A DNA stretch of 33,602 nucleotides. It comes from Bacteroidota bacterium. Its GTDB lineage: Bacteria > Bacteroidota > Bacteroidia > Chitinophagales > Saprospiraceae. Location: NCBI GenBank assembly GCA_006226345.1, contig SBHD01000130.1:1-33602 (forward strand), given 5' to 3'. Position 1 is the first letter of the stretch. The number at the start of each line of letters is the position of its first letter. The position numbers and the translations under genes are program-made. Below are positions 17,442-24,512 of the stretch, one piece after another. Below the pieces are notes generated by a model. The model was not told where the DNA came from. It was given only the letters and a program-made list of their open reading frames with translations, and searched no databases.

Positions 17442-18431
17442 ATGTTGCGCGCCTTCCTCTTCCTGTTACTCAGCCTGCCCCTTGCGGGCCGTGCACAAAC
17501 GACTATTACCGTAGATGACCAGACCTTTAAAATGGATGGTGAACACATCTACACCTATGCTTTTGCCCAGGGTGATCAGCTGACCCTGCAGATGGAACTG
17601 CTGGTTGGCCGAAAAGTGCAAAATGTTACGTTCGAACAGTTCAACGGCCCGTCGCTGTTCAGCGACTACGGTATGGACTCCTCGCTCCACAAAACTATCC
17701 GCATCCCGCAAACTGCCGTGTACCAGCTGCGTGTACGGGAAAGCGGCCTGGGTAAAAAGGTCTGCCGGTTTTCTTTGCACCGGACCCCGGCCGGTCCCCT
17801 GACCGAGCGGATGGACACCCGCGTCACCTGGGATGTGCGCCAGTACCCGCAATACCAGGAGCAGCGACGAATGATCAAAACCGGGTCCAAAACCGGCATC
17901 ACTTCACTGGGCGGACAGGTAAATGTCAGTGCCAGCAAGCTGGGTATTAAAAATCCGGTCAGTGCCTATCATTTTTCCTTGCCGCCAAACACAGTGCAGT
18001 GGGCTTACCGGATCACAGTCGGGCAGGCCATGCAGGAATCCCGCAAAAAAGACGCTGATCAGCTCACCAGTGCGATCAACTCCGGTGCAGCACGGCTGCT
18101 GCCGGTAGCCCCGCCCACAGCACTAGCGGCCTTTGCGCTGGGGATGGCCATCGATCTGACCGTGCCGAAAGTGGGTGAAGATGTGGAATACGCCCTCCTG
18201 ACGGCAGAGAACCTGCCTCTTTTCCGGAAACGGGAGCCCTATAAAGCCTTTATCTGGCAGGAAGGCGTGAGCTCCGATGTGCAGCGGCGATACAGCCCGT
18301 TGGAAGGAAGTTATTATTTTGCTTTTCGCAGCGATAACTGGATGGATGACATCACCATCAATGTGGACATTGAAGCTGTAACAGAAACACCTATTTTCGC
18401 CGAAGAAATATTTCTGGAGCCGGTTAAATAG
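17442..18431 (+). CDS. Secreted protein of unknown function
   Basis: 329 residues from the ATG at 17442; a longer frame begins only with TTG within the terminator stem. The start gives a clear signal peptide, MLRAFLFLLLSLPLAGRAQ. The mature N-terminal half looks beta-rich (ITVDDQTFKMDGEHIYTYAF and AVYQLRVRESGLGKKVCRF), like a jelly-roll or bacterial pre-peptidase domain. A hydrophobic Ala/Pro-rich stretch occurs near residues 208-232 (LLPVAPPTALAAFALGMAI), and the end again looks like beta strands (YYFAFRSDNWMDDITINVDIEA). I do not recognise a family. It has no T9SS tail. It lies 24 nt before the next gene on the same strand and may be co-transcribed with it. Confidence 0.75.
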   Translation: MLRAFLFLLLSLPLAGRAQTTITVDDQTFKMDGEHIYTYAFAQGDQLTLQMELLVGRKVQNVTFEQFNGPSLFSDYGMDSSLHKTIRIPQTAVYQLRVRESGLGKKVCRFSLHRTPAGPLTERMDTRVTWDVRQYPQYQEQRRMIKTGSKTGITSLGGQVNVSASKLGIKNPVSAYHFSLPPNTVQWAYRITVGQAMQESRKKDADQLTSAINSGAARLLPVAPPTALAAFALGMAIDLTVPKVGEDVEYALLTAENLPLFRKREPYKAFIWQEGVSSDVQRRYSPLEGSYYFAFRSDNWMDDITINVDIEAVTETPIFAEEIFLEPVK

Positions 18432-18455
18432 GGCTCTGGCTCACCCTGTATCAAA

Positions 18456-19148
18456 ATGGTTTTAACCAAGATCCAGTCGGCTATTGCGGACTACAAGAAC
18501 TGGCTGCTTCAGTTGCGGCATCACCCGTCAGTGTACAAGTGGGAGTCGCTCCAGCAGTTTCAGGCACATTGGGATCCGGATGCTTCCGATCCGGTGGCGA
18601 TGTTTGACCAGTGTTTTCAAAACAGCGTGACCAAACGGCTGTGGCAGCAGGAAAACTGGTACCCGAAAAAGATGATGCTGGCCTTCTGGGAACTGGAGCC
18701 ACAAATGGTCCGGGCGATGTTCGACGATCTTTTCAATGAAACCCGGGACGCAGAAGCCCGGATCGGCCGGTTTTTGTTTGGTTGCGACGAACTGTTGCGG
18801 GACTACAAACGCGCTCATCCCACTTCCGTAGAAAACAACCACTATCACGACGATTACCGGATGATCGCCTTGTACCTGGGATTCCGGTATCCGGATCAAT
18901 ATGCGCCGTATGAGTTTGTCGTTTTCAGAGAAGTGCTCGAGCAGTTTCAGGCCCGGGATATTCCCGAACAAAACGATATAGGGCGATACTTCAAGGTCTT
19001 GCGCACGCTGATGAACTTCCTGGAAAAGGACGGAGAAGTTGTGCCGGCCATAAACAGGCATCTGAAGCCGCAACAACATTTTCCGGCAAAGACACTTTTA
19101 CTGGCGGAAGACTTTTGCCAGTTTGTAGCAGCCCGGTCCGGCGGTTAA
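18456..19148 (+). CDS. Stand-alone protein resembling the N-terminal domain of McrB-like AAA+ restriction ATPases
   Basis: 230 residues, helical and soluble. The order of motifs VYKWESLQQFQAHWD, MFDQCF, RLWQQENWYPKKMMLAF, VRAMFDDLFNE, RIGRFLFGCDELL, NHYHDDYRMIALYLGFRYP, DIGRYFKVLRTLMNFL resembles the region preceding the AAA+ motor in McrB-type proteins of Bacteroidota. There the domain is thought to sense the DNA target or partner. Here the frame stops after this domain and no GTPase/ATPase or McrC gene follows. It could be an orphan remnant, a regulator that joins an McrB encoded elsewhere, or an independent family. Assignment is by remembered pattern, not by search. Confidence 0.65.
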   Translation: MVLTKIQSAIADYKNWLLQLRHHPSVYKWESLQQFQAHWDPDASDPVAMFDQCFQNSVTKRLWQQENWYPKKMMLAFWELEPQMVRAMFDDLFNETRDAEARIGRFLFGCDELLRDYKRAHPTSVENNHYHDDYRMIALYLGFRYPDQYAPYEFVVFREVLEQFQARDIPEQNDIGRYFKVLRTLMNFLEKDGEVVPAINRHLKPQQHFPAKTLLLAEDFCQFVAARSGG

Positions 19149-19156
19149 CTAATGTC

Positions 19157-19876
19157 TTATCTCGACCACAGGTTATATTTCAGGATGCAGTAGATCGCCC
19201 GGAACCCGTCGCGCCAGCCGATCTTTTTTCCTTCGGCATACGAGCGCCCGTAATAGGAAATGCCAACTTCATAGATCCGGATATCCGGTATGCGGCTGAT
19301 CTTGGCGGTTACTTCCGGCTCAAACCCAAACCTGTTTTCCCGAAGGTCAAGTCCTTTCAGGATGTCGGACCGGAACAGCTTGTAGCAGGTTTCCATATCG
19401 GTCAGGTTGAGATTGGTGAACATATTGGAAATGAAGGTCAGGAACTTGTTTCCGATGCTGTGCCAGAAAAACAGGATCCGGTGGGGCCGACCACCCATAA
19501 ACCGCGAACCGTATACCACATCGGCGTACCCTTGCAGGATGGGACGCAGCAGGATGTTGTATTCTTCGGGGTCGTATTCCAGGTCTGCGTCCTGGATGAT
19601 AATATAATCACCGCTGGCATGCCGGATGCCTGTGTGCAATGCGGCACCCTTGCCCTTGTTCACGTCGTGCTCGAGGTAGCGGATATTAAGTTCCGGATTT
19701 GCTTCCATATAGCGGCGGATAGCGCCGGCGGTATCGTCTTTGGAGCAGTCGTTGGTGATGATGAGCTCCTTTTGCATACCGTCGACCAGTTCGACCGCTT
19801 TTACCTTATCCAGAATGTAGTGAATGGTGCGTTCCTCGTTATATGCAGGCATAACGATGGACAAAGTCTTTGCCAT
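19157..19876 (-). CDS. Family 2 glycosyltransferase (dolichol-phosphate-mannose synthase-like)
   Basis: 239 residues of a GT-A fold: LSIVMPAYNEERTI (residues 5-18), TNDCSKDDT (41-49) and the metal-binding DXD-type IIQDADLEYDPEEY with Asp96/Asp98. VVYGSRFMGGRP and TDMETCYKLF further mark the DPM/DPG-synthase-like subgroup, which moves a sugar from a nucleotide donor to polyprenyl phosphate. It has no C-terminal membrane helices, so it belongs to the short soluble type acting at the cytoplasmic face. It ends 8 nt from the McrB-like domain gene, tail to tail. Confidence 0.9.
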   Translation of the reverse strand: MAKTLSIVMPAYNEERTIHYILDKVKAVELVDGMQKELIITNDCSKDDTAGAIRRYMEANPELNIRYLEHDVNKGKGAALHTGIRHASGDYIIIQDADLEYDPEEYNILLRPILQGYADVVYGSRFMGGRPHRILFFWHSIGNKFLTFISNMFTNLNLTDMETCYKLFRSDILKGLDLRENRFGFEPEVTAKISRIPDIRIYEVGISYYGRSYAEGKKIGWRDGFRAIYCILKYNLWSR

Positions 19877-19920
19877 GAATCAAGGTGTATTATTGATCTA
19901 TTACGTCTCTTTTGGAGCGG

Positions 19921-19928
19921 CAAAAGTA
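19921..19928 (-). promoter_or_regulatory. Candidate -7 element of the glycosyltransferase gene
   Basis: CAAAAGTA reads TACTTTTG on the minus strand, a perfect TAnnTTTG, 44 nt upstream of the ATG at 19876. A TTTT about 22 nt further upstream may act as a weak -33 box. Confidence 0.45.
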
Positions 19929-20015
19929 CGTCGAAGTTTCGGATTCGTTTAAAACTGGCATATTGGCTAAAAAAAGATTCATTATTAACAGTTTAGGCGC
20001 AATTTTGGAGAACTT

Positions 20016-20044
20016 TTTGCTGAATAATCTCGTTAGTAACTTAT
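20016..20044 (+). promoter_or_regulatory. Candidate promoter of the 56-residue small ORF
   Basis: TTTG at 20016-20019, 17 nt, then TAACTTAT at 20037-20044, close to TTTG-N17-TAnnTTTG (two mismatches at the end of the -7 box). It lies 43 nt before the ATG at 20088 in an AT-rich region. Confidence 0.4.
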
Positions 20045-20087
20045 AACAAATAAACATTTCATAATCCGAGCAAATCTGTTAAACAAA

Positions 20088-20258
20088 ATGGCTGATCGCT
20101 TCTTTAATTTTCGCCGTATCTGGCGTATTTCCCCCCTCCTGGCTTTTGCTTATCTCCGGCGCCGGATCACCCGGCAGGCCAAGCGCTTCCTTCCGGTTGA
20201 TGAGTGGAACAAAAACTGGTTGGGTGAAGAGATGCGCCCGTACAACAGCCTGCGTTGA
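20088..20258 (+). CDS. Putative 56-residue basic small protein
   Basis: From ATG 20088 to TGA 20256-20258 it encodes MADRFFNFRRIWRISPLLAF, then a strongly basic stretch (AYLRRRITRQAKRF), then LPVDEWNKNWLGEEMRPYNS and LR. It has a candidate promoter upstream, an A-rich start context (TTAAACAAAATG) like other Bacteroidota genes, and a hairpin terminator starting 35 nt after its stop. This makes it a self-contained transcription unit. The mix of an aromatic/Arg N-terminus, one short hydrophobic segment and a Trp-rich tail suggests a membrane-surface or nucleic-acid-binding microprotein. No family is recognised. It diverges from the glycosyltransferase gene. Confidence 0.55.
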   Translation: MADRFFNFRRIWRISPLLAFAYLRRRITRQAKRFLPVDEWNKNWLGEEMRPYNSLR

Positions 20259-20292
20259 TCGCAGCTTGTTGTAGCCCCTGAATACACGAGCC

Positions 20293-20361
20293 AGCGGGCA
20301 TGTTTTTTATTTTCTTCCGGTCTTTGACTGTGTAGAAAGTTAAAACATGCTCGCTTTTTTT
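20293..20361 (+). terminator. Terminator-like hairpin after the small ORF
   Basis: Positions 20293-20306 pair with 20342-20355 over 14 bp with a single G-U pair, around a 35-nt loop, followed directly by a seven-T run (20355-20361). The loop is longer than typical, but the stem plus T-tract is convincing. A second small hairpin (TACGGCA-TCTT-TGCCGTA, 20381-20398) follows before the efflux adaptor gene. Confidence 0.6.
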
Positions 20362-20455
20362 ATCCCCATTGTGGCCGGGATACGGCATCTTTGCCGTAAA
20401 ATGAACCAGTACTGCTGAGCGGCTGTTCTGGGATTGTTGACTACATCTCGCTGCC

Positions 20456-21505
20456 ATGAAAAAACATGTCCCCTTTTCACTCCTACTGTTCCTGGTTGTT
20501 TCTGCATGCACGTCGTCGGGTGATGAGCCCGGTGTGCCGGGCAAGCCGGCCCGCTCTTCCTATGATGTTGCGGCCATTGAAGGGTTTATTGTAAAAACCA
20601 GCCCGCTAACGGCCAGTATCACGGCCAGTGGCACCCTGCTACCCCTGGAAGAAACGGAGCTGCATCCGGAAACATCCGGCCGTGTAGTGTCGATCAACCT
20701 GCCAGAGGGCAAACGGGTAAACACGGGTGATCTGTTGGTCAAACTTTTCGATCAGGATCTTCAGACACAATTGCGCAAACTGGAAACTCAACTGAAGCAA
20801 GCCGAGATCACAGAAAAACGGTTGGGCGATCTGCTCCAGGTAAAAGGAGTGAGCCAGCAGGAGTACGACCTGGCAGCACTGGAAGTGCAGACCCTGAAAA
20901 GTGAAATGGAACTGATCCGTATCAATATTGGCAAAACCGAACTGCGCGCTCCCTACAACGGTGTGATCGGTCTCCGCCGGATCAGCCCCGGCGCCTATGT
21001 AACTTCCGCCACCGCAGTAGCTACGATCCGTTCTGCCGGTGCGCTGAAACTCGACTTTTCCGTCCCGGAAAAATATAGCAGCCTGATCCGGATTGGTCAA
21101 TCCGTTACGTTTTCGGTAGAAGGAAACAGCCAGACCTATCAGGCTACCATTCAGGCCACGGAGCAACGGATCACTGCCGATACCCGCAACCTGGAAGTCC
21201 GCGCAGTTGTAAAGGGGAGTCCGGCCGGGCTGCTACCCGGCGCCTTTGCAGAAGTGCAGCTGACCCTGGGGAATAAATCCCAGGCCATACTCATTCCGAC
21301 ACAGTGTATCGTGCCTAAAGCCCGGGACAAACAGGTGTTTGTCAGCCGGAACGGGAAAGCAGAAGCGGTGACGGTCAAGACCGGCGTGCGCCAGACGGAC
21401 ATGGTAGAGATCACCAGCGGGCTGAAAGTAGGCGACACATTGGCAACTACCGGGATACTGTTCCTGCGTCCCGGTGCTCCGATGCAGTTTGCCCGCGTCG
21501 AGTAG
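20456..21505 (+). CDS. RND efflux periplasmic adaptor lipoprotein (HlyD/AcrA family)
   Basis: 349 residues. The signal peptide ends in the lipobox VVSAC, so Cys18 should be lipidated. The barrel-sandwich halves are visible (ELHPETSGRVVSINLPEGKRVNTGDLLVKL and TELRAPYNGVIGLRRISPGAYV), joined by a short coiled coil (about 105-160). They are followed by the beta-barrel and membrane-proximal domains (VLIPTQCIVPKARDKQVFV for the latter, with minor differences). Such adaptors bridge an RND pump to an outer-membrane channel. No pump or TolC-like gene is adjacent. The stop codon TAG is the last part of the GTAG that begins palindromic element A, so the C-terminus (RPGAPMQFARVE) is set by that junction. 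Confidence 0.9.
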   Translation: MKKHVPFSLLLFLVVSACTSSGDEPGVPGKPARSSYDVAAIEGFIVKTSPLTASITASGTLLPLEETELHPETSGRVVSINLPEGKRVNTGDLLVKLFDQDLQTQLRKLETQLKQAEITEKRLGDLLQVKGVSQQEYDLAALEVQTLKSEMELIRINIGKTELRAPYNGVIGLRRISPGAYVTSATAVATIRSAGALKLDFSVPEKYSSLIRIGQSVTFSVEGNSQTYQATIQATEQRITADTRNLEVRAVVKGSPAGLLPGAFAEVQLTLGNKSQAILIPTQCIVPKARDKQVFVSRNGKAEAVTVKTGVRQTDMVEITSGLKVGDTLATTGILFLRPGAPMQFARVE

Positions 21506-21680
21506 GTCGAAATTGTATTTCGACTTTTGTCCGGCGGAAATTGCATTTCCGCTGATAAAAAGAATCCCCTGTACCTTGCTGTATGTTGGATGGATCCAGT
21601 CTTTAAGTAAGGCTTAGTGGCCTTTTTCTGCGGAAATACAATTTCCGCTGCACAGATGTCGAAATACAATTTCGACGTAC
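21502..21680. repeat. REP/BIME-like palindromic element A
   Basis: Four 19-nt palindromes in fixed order: 21506-21524 (GTCGAAAT-TGT-ATTTCGAC), 9 nt, 21534-21552 (GCGGAAAT-TGC-ATTTCCGC), a 77-nt core, 21630-21648 (GCGGAAAT-ACA-ATTTCCGC), 9 nt, 21658-21676 (GTCGAAAT-ACA-ATTTCGAC). The right half is the inverted copy of the left. GTAG flanks the left end (21502-21505, overlapping the adaptor gene's stop) and GTAC the right end (21677-21680). The 11-nt TTTCGACGTAC is tandemly duplicated at 21670-21691. Same build as elements B and C. Confidence 0.92.
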
Positions 21681-21702
21681 TTTCGACGTACAACCACCAG
21701 CC

Positions 21703-22821
21703 ATGAAAATCATGCTCTTCGCTATACCGGTCTTTTTTCTACTGATCGGCCTGGAACTCCTGATCGAGCGGCTGAAGAAGACCCGGCTTTACCGCTTCAA
21801 CGACGCGGTGACCAATATCAGTTGCGGTGTACAGCAGCAGGTTACCGGGGTATTGTTCAAAACAGTTCTCATCGCCGGTTACCTGTGGGTGTACGAACAC
21901 CGGATCTGGACGATTCCCGATACCTGGTGGACTTTTGTGCTGGTCTTCATTGGTGTAGATTTCTGTTACTACTGGTTTCACCGCAGTACCCATGAGGTCA
22001 GCTTTTTATGGGGCACCCATATTGTCCACCACCAAAGCGAAGAATACAACCTGAGTGTAGCACTCCGGCAATCAGCCATCCAGGCTTTTTTGGGCAATGT
22101 TTTTTACCTCCCCCTGGCCCTGCTGGGTTTTCATCCGGTTACCTTTTTGGTCATGAATACGTTCCAGACCTTGTACCAGTTCTGGATTCACACCCGCGCG
22201 GTAGGCAAGCTGCATCGGGTATTTGAGTATGTATTCAACACCCCGTCGCACCACCGGGTACATCATGGCATGAACCCGGCGTATATCGATAAAAACCATG
22301 GCGGCACCCTGATCATCTTCGACCGCTGGTTTGGCACGTTTCAGGAAGAAAAGGAAGAGCCGGTGTACGGTGTGACGGTACCACTCAACAGCTGGAACCC
22401 ACTCTGGGCCCAGATCGACTATTATGTTTGGCTGGCCAAACATCTCTGGTACGCACCATCCTGGCCGGATCGCTGGAATATGCTGTTTCGCAAACCGGGG
22501 TGGATGCCGCAGGCAATGGGAGGCCCGGTGACAGCCCAACCGGTATCAGCGAAGACCTTTCATAAATATGACCTGGCAGTTTCGCCGGCTATTAACCGGT
22601 ACGTATTGGTGAACTTCGTATTGCTGATCGGTGCTACCTTCCTTTTTTTGCAAACAGCAGGTTCTAATCCCGGCTTTAATACGTCCAACCTGGCACTTAC
22701 CGGTTGGATCATCTGGACGACGGCCAGCCTGGGCGGTTTGCTGGAAAACAAGCGCTGGGCGCGTTGGTCGGAAGTACTACGTTGGCTGACCGCTGCCGGA
22801 CTATGGTTCTGGCTGTCCTGA
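21703..22821 (+). CDS. Sterol desaturase/fatty acid hydroxylase family membrane protein
   Basis: 372 residues. The di-iron histidine clusters of the family are complete: His93-RST-His97, HIVHH (106-110), HHRVHH (183-188), plus His199 in KNHGG. Four or more membrane helices surround them (about 4-22, 48-66, 76-92, 125-150), and two to three extra helices follow at the C-terminus after residue 295, making it longer than the minimal family. These enzymes use O2 and a di-iron centre to hydroxylate or desaturate lipids; the substrate is unknown. It begins 22 nt after element A, so any promoter lies in or upstream of that element. The tail is 2 nt from the convergent HemC-like gene. Confidence 0.9.
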   Translation: MKIMLFAIPVFFLLIGLELLIERLKKTRLYRFNDAVTNISCGVQQQVTGVLFKTVLIAGYLWVYEHRIWTIPDTWWTFVLVFIGVDFCYYWFHRSTHEVSFLWGTHIVHHQSEEYNLSVALRQSAIQAFLGNVFYLPLALLGFHPVTFLVMNTFQTLYQFWIHTRAVGKLHRVFEYVFNTPSHHRVHHGMNPAYIDKNHGGTLIIFDRWFGTFQEEKEEPVYGVTVPLNSWNPLWAQIDYYVWLAKHLWYAPSWPDRWNMLFRKPGWMPQAMGGPVTAQPVSAKTFHKYDLAVSPAINRYVLVNFVLLIGATFLFLQTAGSNPGFNTSNLALTGWIIWTTASLGGLLENKRWARWSEVLRWLTAAGLWFWLS

Positions 22822-22823
22822 GT

Positions 22824-23663
22824 TTAGTCGTGCTGTAGTGTTTCCACGATCTTTTCCGCAAGGCCGAAGCTGGTACTTTGCGACAAGCGCACCTGTTTCA
22901 GATGTCCCTCCAATACAGCCGCGGCGCATGCGTGGAAATTGCCGGCCTTATCCCGTTCGACAAACACTCCCAGGGCATCCTGGTAGGCATGGCCCAAGAG
23001 TTGTAGCACTTTGCGTTCTACGTTAGTTACTGCGGATACATCGGGTTGGTGTATCTGTTTGAGTGCCCGCCGGGTGGGCAGGTCGTCGCGGTGGGTTACC
23101 CAGGCCGGTACGCCCTGGGCCGGTGCCGGTACGAATTCCCGTGGATTGAGCACCAGGGTTTCCAGCCCCTCGATGTCAGGTTGTAGCCATTGTAACCGGG
23201 CTGCTGCCAGTATGAGTGCGTCATACTTGCCTTGGTGGAGCTGTTTTAACTGGGAGGATATCTCTTCCGGGGCAGCACATGGCAGCACATCCGGGCGGTA
23301 AAAGTTGAGCTGAGCCTGGCGGATGGTCGTGGAAATCCCAACTGTAGCCTGTTCCCGGAGTTTAAAGACCCGGGTGGCGTCGAAAGCATCCGGCCGGATC
23401 AGCAGCAGATCGGCCGGATCGGTCCGCCGGCCAACGGCTGTAATGACGAGGCCGTCGGGCTGCCGGGTTGGCAGGGCGGTCATTTCAAAGACTGCCAGGT
23501 CGATTGCTCCGTGGAGCAGGGCTTCCTGGACGGGCTTTAGTGGTTCCTGTGCCGGAGTTTCCAGTTGGAGGAGTGTTCCGGTTATGCCAAATTGTTGTAG
23601 TTCCTCCTGAGTAAACCGGGCCAGCCAAACGGCCAATTCATTGCTGCCTGATCCAATGCGCAT
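22824..23663 (-). CDS. Porphobilinogen deaminase (HemC)-like protein lacking catalytic residues
   Basis: 279 residues that align along hydroxymethylbilane synthase (about 310): MRIGSGSNELAVWLA at the start, AIDLAVFEMTALPTRQPDGL, VGISTTIRQAQL, KYDALILAAARLQWL. Key positions differ. The Lys-Asp of MKDLP (E. coli Lys83-Asp84) is Thr62-Ala63. The first Arg of SLRRQ is Ile114. The RGNxxTR loop is absent (APEEISSQLK). The cysteine that carries the dipyrromethane cofactor (GGCQVPIG, Cys242) is Tyr227 in GHAYQDALG. A heme-pathway reaction is therefore very unlikely; the protein may be a binding or regulatory relative. The ATG lies directly against the GTAC end of element B. Confidence 0.8.
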   Translation of the reverse strand: MRIGSGSNELAVWLARFTQEELQQFGITGTLLQLETPAQEPLKPVQEALLHGAIDLAVFEMTALPTRQPDGLVITAVGRRTDPADLLLIRPDAFDATRVFKLREQATVGISTTIRQAQLNFYRPDVLPCAAPEEISSQLKQLHQGKYDALILAAARLQWLQPDIEGLETLVLNPREFVPAPAQGVPAWVTHRDDLPTRRALKQIHQPDVSAVTNVERKVLQLLGHAYQDALGVFVERDKAGNFHACAAAVLEGHLKQVRLSQSTSFGLAEKIVETLQHD

Positions 23664-23846
23664 GTACGTCGAAATTATATTTCGACATCTGTCCGGCGGA
23701 AATTGTATTTCCGCTCAAAATAGGTGTACCCAACAGATGCCGACAGATCTGGTTAATTCGTGTTTTTTGGAAAGTGAGCGGGTTAATAATTGGGGGCGGA
23801 AATACAATTTCCGCTGGGCAAAAGTCGAAATACAATTTTGACGTAC
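23664..23846. repeat. REP/BIME-like palindromic element B (left of the RAYT gene)
   Basis: Palindromes at 23668-23686, 23696-23714, 23796-23814 and 23824-23842, with 9-nt spacers and an 81-nt core. GTAC stands on both outer sides (23664-23667 and 23843-23846). The last palindrome has one change (TTTTGAC for TTTCGAC). The left end touches the start codon of the HemC-like gene, so that gene's leader is this element. The right end lies 52 nt before the transposase start. Confidence 0.92.
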
Positions 23847-23867
23847 AGAAAAAACAGGGGGATTATT

Positions 23868-23875
23868 TATTTTTG
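23868..23875 (+). promoter_or_regulatory. Candidate -7 element of the RAYT gene
   Basis: TATTTTTG matches TAnnTTTG perfectly, 23 nt before the ATG at 23899. A TTTG at 23837-23840, created by the single mutation in the last palindrome of element B, lies 27 nt upstream, a little far for a -33 box. Confidence 0.4.
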
Positions 23876-23898
23876 AAAGGAATATAACCAACCCGACC

Positions 23899-24510
23899 AT
23901 GCCTGCCCGTAAAGATTTTTACCGCAGAAACCTGCCCCATTGGCAGCCTTCCGGCGCCGATTTTTTTGTCACCTTCCGTTTGCACGGGTCGCTTCCCAAG
24001 GATGTGTTGCGCGCCCTGCAACAGGAAAAACACCGACTGGAGTTGGAGGCCGGCAACGACCTGGAAGCCCTTGACCTCGCCCGCAAACGGATGTACGGGA
24101 AATTTGATGCGGCCCTCGATCATGCCACGAACGAACCCTATTGGCTGAAACAACCGGCTATGGCACGAATTGTTGTGGAGGCACTTGAATTCCAGGATGG
24201 GTCGTCGTACATCCTGCATGCTTATACGATCATGCCTAACCATGTCCACGTACTCTTTTCACATTTGCAGGAAGGGCCGGAGTTGCATCGGATCATGCAG
24301 CGTATGAAGCGCCATACTGCCCGGGAGGGTAATATTTTATTAGACCGTACCGGCGCCCAGTTTTGGGAGCGGGAAAGCTACGACCGGGTTGTACGCGACA
24401 ACCGGGAATTTTGGCGAATCTATTGGTATATCCTGAAAAACCCGGAGAAAGCGGGACTGGTGGAGAAGTGGTTTCAGCATCCCTGGACTTGGGGGAAATA
24501 CGAACCGTAA
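23899..24510 (+). CDS. REP-associated tyrosine transposase (RAYT, Y1 HUH family)
   Basis: 203 residues. The N-terminal RNLPHWQPSGADFFVTFRL and GSLP are typical of RAYTs. The HUH metal-binding motif is His115-Val-His117 in MPNHVHVLF. The nucleophilic tyrosine is Tyr161 in FWERESYDRVVRD, and helix YWYILKNPEKAGLV follows. Such proteins nick single-stranded DNA at REP sequences through a 5'-phosphotyrosine link and are thought to spread or rearrange REPs. All catalytic residues are present, so the enzyme looks intact. It ends with a short PWTWGKYEP tail 2 nt before the GTAC of element C. One candidate promoter is noted upstream. Confidence 0.93.
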   Translation: MPARKDFYRRNLPHWQPSGADFFVTFRLHGSLPKDVLRALQQEKHRLELEAGNDLEALDLARKRMYGKFDAALDHATNEPYWLKQPAMARIVVEALEFQDGSSYILHAYTIMPNHVHVLFSHLQEGPELHRIMQRMKRHTAREGNILLDRTGAQFWERESYDRVVRDNREFWRIYWYILKNPEKAGLVEKWFQHPWTWGKYEP

Positions 24511-24512
24511 CT

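Noticed and set aside
7298-19148. A split restriction-modification or defence system made of the HsdR-N-like and McrB-N-like genes
   Set aside because: They are 11 kb apart, on different strands, and separated by housekeeping genes; no methylase, ATPase or specificity subunit is present.
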